Shown here: in pieces, positions 59,745 through 64,000 of the stretch
Position numbering within the stretch: the first letter of the stretch is position 1
How the letters are laid out: each line of letters begins with the position of its first letter
Program-made: the position numbers and the translations under genes
Source of the DNA: Alitta virens
Lineage: Eukaryota > Annelida > Polychaeta > Phyllodocida > Nereididae
NCBI GenBank assembly: GCA_932294295.1
Contig: OW028574.1
Span: forward strand, 52,264,797-52,328,796
Length of the DNA stretch: 64,000 nt
Reading direction: 5' to 3'
Notes under the pieces: generated by a model
Seen by the model: only the letters and a program-made list of their open reading frames with translations
Told to the model about the DNA's origin: nothing
Databases searched by the model: none

Positions 59745-60590
59745 GTCACGTCATTTAACTTGCTTATCCAACTATTGTGTACTACAGTTCTTAATTAGTT
59801 TCTACTTATATATACATTCTTATGTTATTCAAGATTTCTTGTCATGTCACTAACTCGCTATACCATTTATTATGTACTACTTTTTTACTTTATCTTAAAA
59901 AATTTAACCTTAAACCCAACTACGGTCTATGTTGTGTTTCCAAGCCAAAATAGCTGAGTGATTTTAAAAAACATATATGACCATATCACTAGTCATCTAA
60001 CTTTTGAGGTTAGTTACTGACAATTTTCGTCTTATTTTTAGGCCCAAATTCATACACTCATAACTTCTGTCCTACTCATTTCTCAGTTTAGATAGATAGA
60101 TAGATATTTAGATAGATAGATAGATAGATAGATATTTTATTTTCATCGAAATTTAAACATACATGGTTTTTGAGACATTTCATTTTGCCTAACCAACAAT
60201 ATGATCATTAGAAGTGTCATCTAATTATAAAGGGGAGTTTGTGCCAATTTTTCATCTTATTTTCAGGCTTAAATTCAAATGCTCATAACTCCAGTACCGC
60301 TCATTTTCCAGATTGCCAACATAGCTTAAAAGAATCCCTAAAATGTGAGGAACATATTGGTATATAGCTGAGTAATGACAAACTAGCAAAAGGACCATAA
60401 CAAGCAATTATTTAATTCTTTAGGCCAGTTTTTGCCAATTTTGTGTCTTATTTGAAGGCCTACACTGTAAATTCAAATGCCCATAACTCTGGTCCCACAC
60501 ATTTCACAGATTTCCAACATGGCTTATAAGAATGTAAGGAATAAAACATTTTATAGCCTATAATTGCATCTCTAAAGTCCCATAGGGATT
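59745..60590. repeat. AT-rich region with three diverged tandem units of about 190 bp
   Basis: Words CCAATTTT, TCTTATTT, AGGC, AAATTCA, CATAACT and CATTTTCCAGATTGCC recur at about 60010-60095, 60230-60330 and 60430-60530. A (GATA)n microsatellite at 60089-60133 interrupts the first unit. No coding potential. Confidence 0.6.
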
Positions 60591-60594
60591 TTAC

Positions 60595-62000
60595 TTGCTC
60601 CCTGAATTTATTGGCATGGTGAATTTTATCATTGCTTCAAACCTAATGCTGCCTCCATCATGCAAATACAGTGCATTTGACCATGAGCAACTTGGATTAT
60701 ACCTTGCAGTGCGACACTTTCACTATTTCCTCAAAGCCCGTCCCTTCATCGCTTACACCGACCACAATCCACTCACCTTTGCCTTCTCTAAAGACCCTAA
60801 ACCATGGTCCCCAAGACAACAGTGTAATCTAGCTGCTATCTCAGAATTTACGATAGACATTATGCATATGGCTGGTAAAGACAATTGTGTGGCAGATGCA
60901 CTTTCCAGCTCAGTAATCAATGCTGTAACAGCGGAATTAGTAATTGACTACTGACCCAGAGATGTAGGCATAATGCACTGGTTTGAACTCAAAGATGTTC
61001 TGTCCACAGGACATGCACGTCCAATCGTACCATCCTCATGGAGATATCAAGTGTTTGAGACGATTCATAACTTGTTCCATTCCTCCATTCGAGCAACTCG
61101 CACATTAGCATGATTAGTAGCTATAAAATTCATGTGGCATGGTCTTCACAAACAGGCTGGTGCCTGCGCAAAGATGTACATCACCTGCCAGACAGCAACA
61201 GTGCATCGCCATGTCAAAGCAGCACAAGTAGAGTATTCAACATGATCAACAAATGTTTCGATTGGTTGAAAGAATAGGGATTAACCTATGAATCAGCTTA
61301 TTCCGTTGTTCACAGTTTCTGGATACACTATTTGGGCCGTCAAAGCTCCTTCAAAGTTCCTCACCATCGCAATGGTCATATCAATGTGGATTTAGTCGGC
61401 CCGCTTCCACTTCACAAAGTAAAACCTACCTTGTGGACAGAATCACCTGGTGGCCAGAAGCAATCCCCTTAACAGACATTTGTACCACCACCTGTGCATG
61501 TGCCCTAATCACTCACTGGATAGCTCGGTTTGGTACTTTTGGTATTCCTGCAGAGATGTCCTCTGATCGAGAGAGCCAGTTTACTTCTGACTTGTGGAAT
61601 TCACTGGCAAAGTTGCTAGGAGTACGACATTGTCGAACAACAGCTTACCACCCACAGGCCAATAGTACAGTGGAACGAATTCACCTCCACATGACAGCTG
61701 CCTTACGAGCCCACCTAACAGGACCCAACTGGATTGACAAATTACCATGGATTCTCTTAGGGATACGTACAGCTCACAGTTTTAGGTGCAGCCCACTTCG
61801 TATTTAGGAAATCTCCAAGAAAAAGTTGGCTCCCTAGCACCTATACCAACTTCTCAGCATGGGCTGCAAGCTTCCTCTGTGCCAAAAGAACTGAAACATT
61901 GTCCATGAGTCTTTTTTTGGCGGGACAGCCACCTATCGGTACTTCGACACCTGTTTGAGGGTCCAGTCAAAGTCATCAGCCTTGGAGATAAGATCAGTGA
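60595..62000 (+). mobile_element. Second Gypsy-type remnant: RNase H and integrase
   Basis: RNase H: KYSAFDHEQLGLYLAVRHF, YTDHNPLTFAF and MHMAGKDNCVADALS (60670-60915). An H2C2 zinc-finger remnant follows near 61120-61230 (MWHGLHKQAGACAKM, YITCQTATVHRH). The integrase core starts near 61385 (INVDLVGPLP), shifts frame, then reads DRITWWPEAIPLTD, MSSDRESQF, TTAYHPQANSTVERIH and LPWILLGIRTAHS (61433-61790). The C-terminal stretch near 61900-61980 has VKVISLGD-type residues. Frameshifts and stops make it inactive. It may be the other half of the same family as 49040-50110, but they are 10 kb apart. Confidence 0.87.
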
Positions 62001-62176
62001 AGTTGGCTACCCGAACCTAGCTACCTGACAGCTACCCGGCAGCTACCTGAAGATGTAAAGTTAGCTACCCGAACCCAGCTACCTGACAGCTACCTGGCAG
62101 CTACCCAAACTTTCCATGTATATACCTCAAAAACAGTTGAGCGTAATGTTTCTGTTTTTGCGCCAAAAGATACTTA

Positions 62177-62819
62177 AGGGGGTTTCACACATAGCCGGAT
62201 CAGACGCCGGAGCATCCCGGAGGACAACTCCGGAATACTCCCGCATACTCCGGGGAAAGCCGTGTAGACATCGTGTTCATGTCCGGGATTGTCCGGCATT
62301 GTCCGTCATTGTCCGGGGCGCTCCGGGCCCACCTTGGACTCCGGGGGAAAAAATTAAACATGTTTAATTTTTCATGCCGGAGTTCCCGGAGTAATTTAAT
62401 CCGTGTAGATCCGTGTAGATCCGTATAGACTCCCAATATACTCCGCCGATCTCCGGGAATCTCCGTATTGACTCCGGCATATCTCCGGCTACATCCGGGG
62501 TCAACCGGGCATGAATATTTCTCCGCCATTAACGCCGGAGAGTACAAGGAGCAACATGGTTCCACACGAATGAACACGGTGTAAAGACCGGTGATATCCG
62601 CGAAGGCACCGTGAAAATCCGGTTCACTCCGCATTCTAAACGGGACAGTCGTGTTAGCTCCGTGTTGCTCCTTGTTGAGACCGTATTGACATCGTGTACA
62701 CATCGCCAAACAGTTTTTGTTGACATTTAACAGCTCTTTGATCCCGGAACCCCCCGGAGGTAATAAAATGTTACTCCGGGACGCTCCGGCGTCTGATCCG
62801 GCTATGTGTGAAACCCCCT
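62177..62819. mobile_element. MITE family B, long copy
   Basis: Ends AGGGGGTTTCACACATAG and complement, flanked by TTA (62174-62176 and 62820-62822). The empty site is seen at 63590-63625 in reverse complement, reading GCGCCAAAAGATACTTAGGG. The interior is packed with CCGG and CTCCG words at 10-11 bp spacing. A 24-bp perfect palindrome is centred at 62360/62361. Confidence 0.93.
62349..62372. repeat. 24-bp AT-rich perfect palindrome in family B
   Basis: AAAAATTAAACA followed by its exact complement; core AAACATGTTT. Comparable central palindromes occur in families C and D. Confidence 0.95.
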
Positions 62820-62993
62820 TTAGGGAAAAGGTTTATTTTCTAGAATTTTTTCGGATTTTTCTGAGCACCTCTAAGCCATTATCTCACATAGCCGAGTGAC
62901 GATGCAGAGTAATGACGATCGCTGGAAAGCAATCAATTGGCTTCACTCTTGGTCATTTGATGTCTAGAAAAAGCAAGTCAGCAAGGCCTCACC

Positions 62994-63080
62994 GATTGCT
63001 CGCAGATTGCTCCCCGATTGCTCGGCGACTGCTCGACGATTCCTCGCATATGCTCGGCGATTGCTCGCCGACATTGTCCC
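62994..63080. repeat. 11-bp array GATTGCTCGSC in family C
   Basis: Eight adjacent units starting at 62994, 63005, 63016, 63027, 63038, 63049 (10 bp), 63059 and 63070. The last is diverged. Confidence 0.9.
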
Positions 63081-63137
63081 GAGTGTCAAGCCAATAACTC
63101 TTCTTTACACGCCAACCACTCGGCGAGTAAATCACGT

Positions 63138-63242
63138 CCAAGAGTACTCCCAGAGTGACCAAGAGTACTCCCAGAGTGACCAAGAGTACTCCCATAGTGA
63201 CCAAGAGTACTCCCAGAGTGACCAAGAGTACTCCCAGAGTGC
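63138..63242. repeat. 21-bp tandem array in family C
   Basis: Five units of CCAAGAGTACTCCCAGAGTG plus A, starting at 63138, 63159, 63180, 63201 and 63222, with one or two substitutions. Same unit length as the unrelated array in family A. Confidence 0.95.
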
Positions 63243-63319
63243 ATGGCGAGTGCACGACGAGTTAATCCCGTGTAAATCCCGAGCAATTTCAGAGCAAATT
63301 TGCTCGGCGACACTCCTAG

Positions 63320-63345
63320 AAAGTTTTAAACATGTTTAAAACTTT
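63320..63345. repeat. 26-bp AT-rich perfect palindrome in family C
   Basis: AAAGTTTTAAACA and its exact complement; core AAACATGTTT as in family B. Confidence 0.95.
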
Positions 63346-63519
63346 ACGCTCGGTCTACGAGTATTGCCGAGTATTTACGAGTTTTTCCAGAGTGGTCGGC
63401 ATGCAAAGCCAAGTATTCCCGACTGCCTAATTTATTAGGCACTTGGCATCACTCGGCATTGTTACTCGGCTATGTGAGATAGGCCCCCAAAAAGCTACCG
63501 TTTGCGTTAAGGTAAAAAA

Positions 63520-64000
63520 CGTCATTTTTTCAATTTTTTTGATTTATCACATCTTAGACATGCCCGGAAAATTCCGAAAAGTTCTAGAACGTAAACCTTT
63601 GCCCTAAGTATCTTTTGGCGCAAAAAAGGAAAAATCACGTTTGACCATTTTCGAGGAATATGCGATAGCGAAGCTAGCTACCCGGCAGCTACCCGAATCT
63701 AAGGCCTAATTACACCCACTTAACGGGTGCACAGGTCAGTTTTACATATTGCAAAAGTTAGATACTAAAGTTAATTTTTGTTTTTTTACCGGTACTGTCC
63801 TAACCGGTCAACTGATAAATTTACAATCGCAGCTACGGCAAAAGAGGTTGTTTTTGATTTTTTTTTTATATTTCAGAGCCGTAACGCTTCGGAAAATTCT
63901 GGAAAAATTCTAAAATGTAGACCTATGCCAAATGTATCTTTGTGTCAAAAACAGTAAAGATCCGTGAAACCGTTTACGAGAGGAATGCAAAAAAGAGGCG
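63520..64000. repeat. Diverged direct repeat at window end
   Basis: A stretch with CGGAAAATTCCGAAAAGTTC, ACGTAAACCTTTGCCCTAAG and TATCTTTTGGCGC near 63575-63620 recurs in diverged form at 63888-63955 (CGGAAAATTCTGG, ATGTAGACCTATGCC, TATCTTTGTGTC). The repeat continues off the window. Confidence 0.6.

Larger units (their letters stand above)
62880..63481. mobile_element. MITE family C
   Basis: Ends TATCTCACATAGCCGAGT and complement; about 602 bp. Contains an 11-bp array of GATTGCTCGSC (62994-63080), a 21-bp array (63138-63242) and a central palindrome (63320-63345). The target duplication is not clear because the element lies at the centre of a larger inverted repeat. Non-coding. Confidence 0.85.
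61990..63700. mobile_element. Large inverted-repeat element hosting two nested MITEs
   Basis: The left arm (about 61990-62176) contains repeated GCTACCCGAACC, CAGCTACCCGG and GCGCCAAAAGATACTTA. The right arm (about 63530-63700) holds the complements in reverse order: CCTAAGTATCTTTTGGCGC and GCTAGCTACCCGGCAGCTAC. A family B MITE (62177-62819) splits the left arm and a family C MITE (62880-63481) lies at the centre. Confidence 0.65.

Overview
The window is eukaryotic, AT-rich, intron-rich DNA. The genes are an inter-alpha-trypsin inhibitor heavy chain (ITIH) gene and a class A GPCR. The mobile elements include a Ngaro-type DIRS element, a Helitron, CR1/L2-like LINEs, Gypsy remnants and many fold-back or MITE elements. 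Together these suggest a marine invertebrate, most likely a deuterostome (hemichordate, echinoderm or cephalochordate). The exact taxon cannot be settled from the sequence alone.

Layout. 1-410 is microsatellite. 1099-14799 (+) carries nine exons of an ITIH-like gene; intron phases agree at every junction and the frame stays open to a stop, leaving only about the first 140 residues off the window. Its introns hold small MITEs and a 3.2-kb fold-back element (10159-13389). 16290-18265 is a decayed CR1/L2-like LINE and 18395-20137 (-) is an internally deleted Helitron that keeps the end of its PIF1-type helicase. 22769-40247 (+) is a three-exon GPCR gene of 564 codons. Its first intron (10.3 kb) contains two 2.3-kb repeats in opposite orientation and a LINE fragment; its second (5.5 kb) contains another 3.5-kb fold-back element. 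40364-48700 is intergenic with SINEs, a MITE and LINE debris. 48430-50110 is a Gypsy remnant carrying a MITE, 51790-53560 (-) a LINE, 54830-59740 a Ngaro-like element with an SGNH hydrolase, and 60590-62000 the RNase H and integrase part of a second Gypsy remnant. 61990-63700 is a nest of MITEs inside a larger inverted repeat.

The two host genes look intact and unrelated: one encodes a secreted matrix or plasma protein, the other a membrane receptor. Nearly all other coding signal is decayed transposon.

The best candidate for something undescribed is a group of non-autonomous elements with different sequences but a shared plan. They have TIRs with TCACA(C) about 8-12 bases in, TTA/TAA-type target duplications where these can be read, and interiors built from short GC-rich motifs repeated every 10-11 or exactly 21 bp (one or two helical turns). 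In three families there is also an AT-rich palindrome centred on AAACATGTTT (one of the three is imperfect). An unoccupied paralogous site inside the window supports the TTA duplication for one copy. All repeat counts were made by eye.
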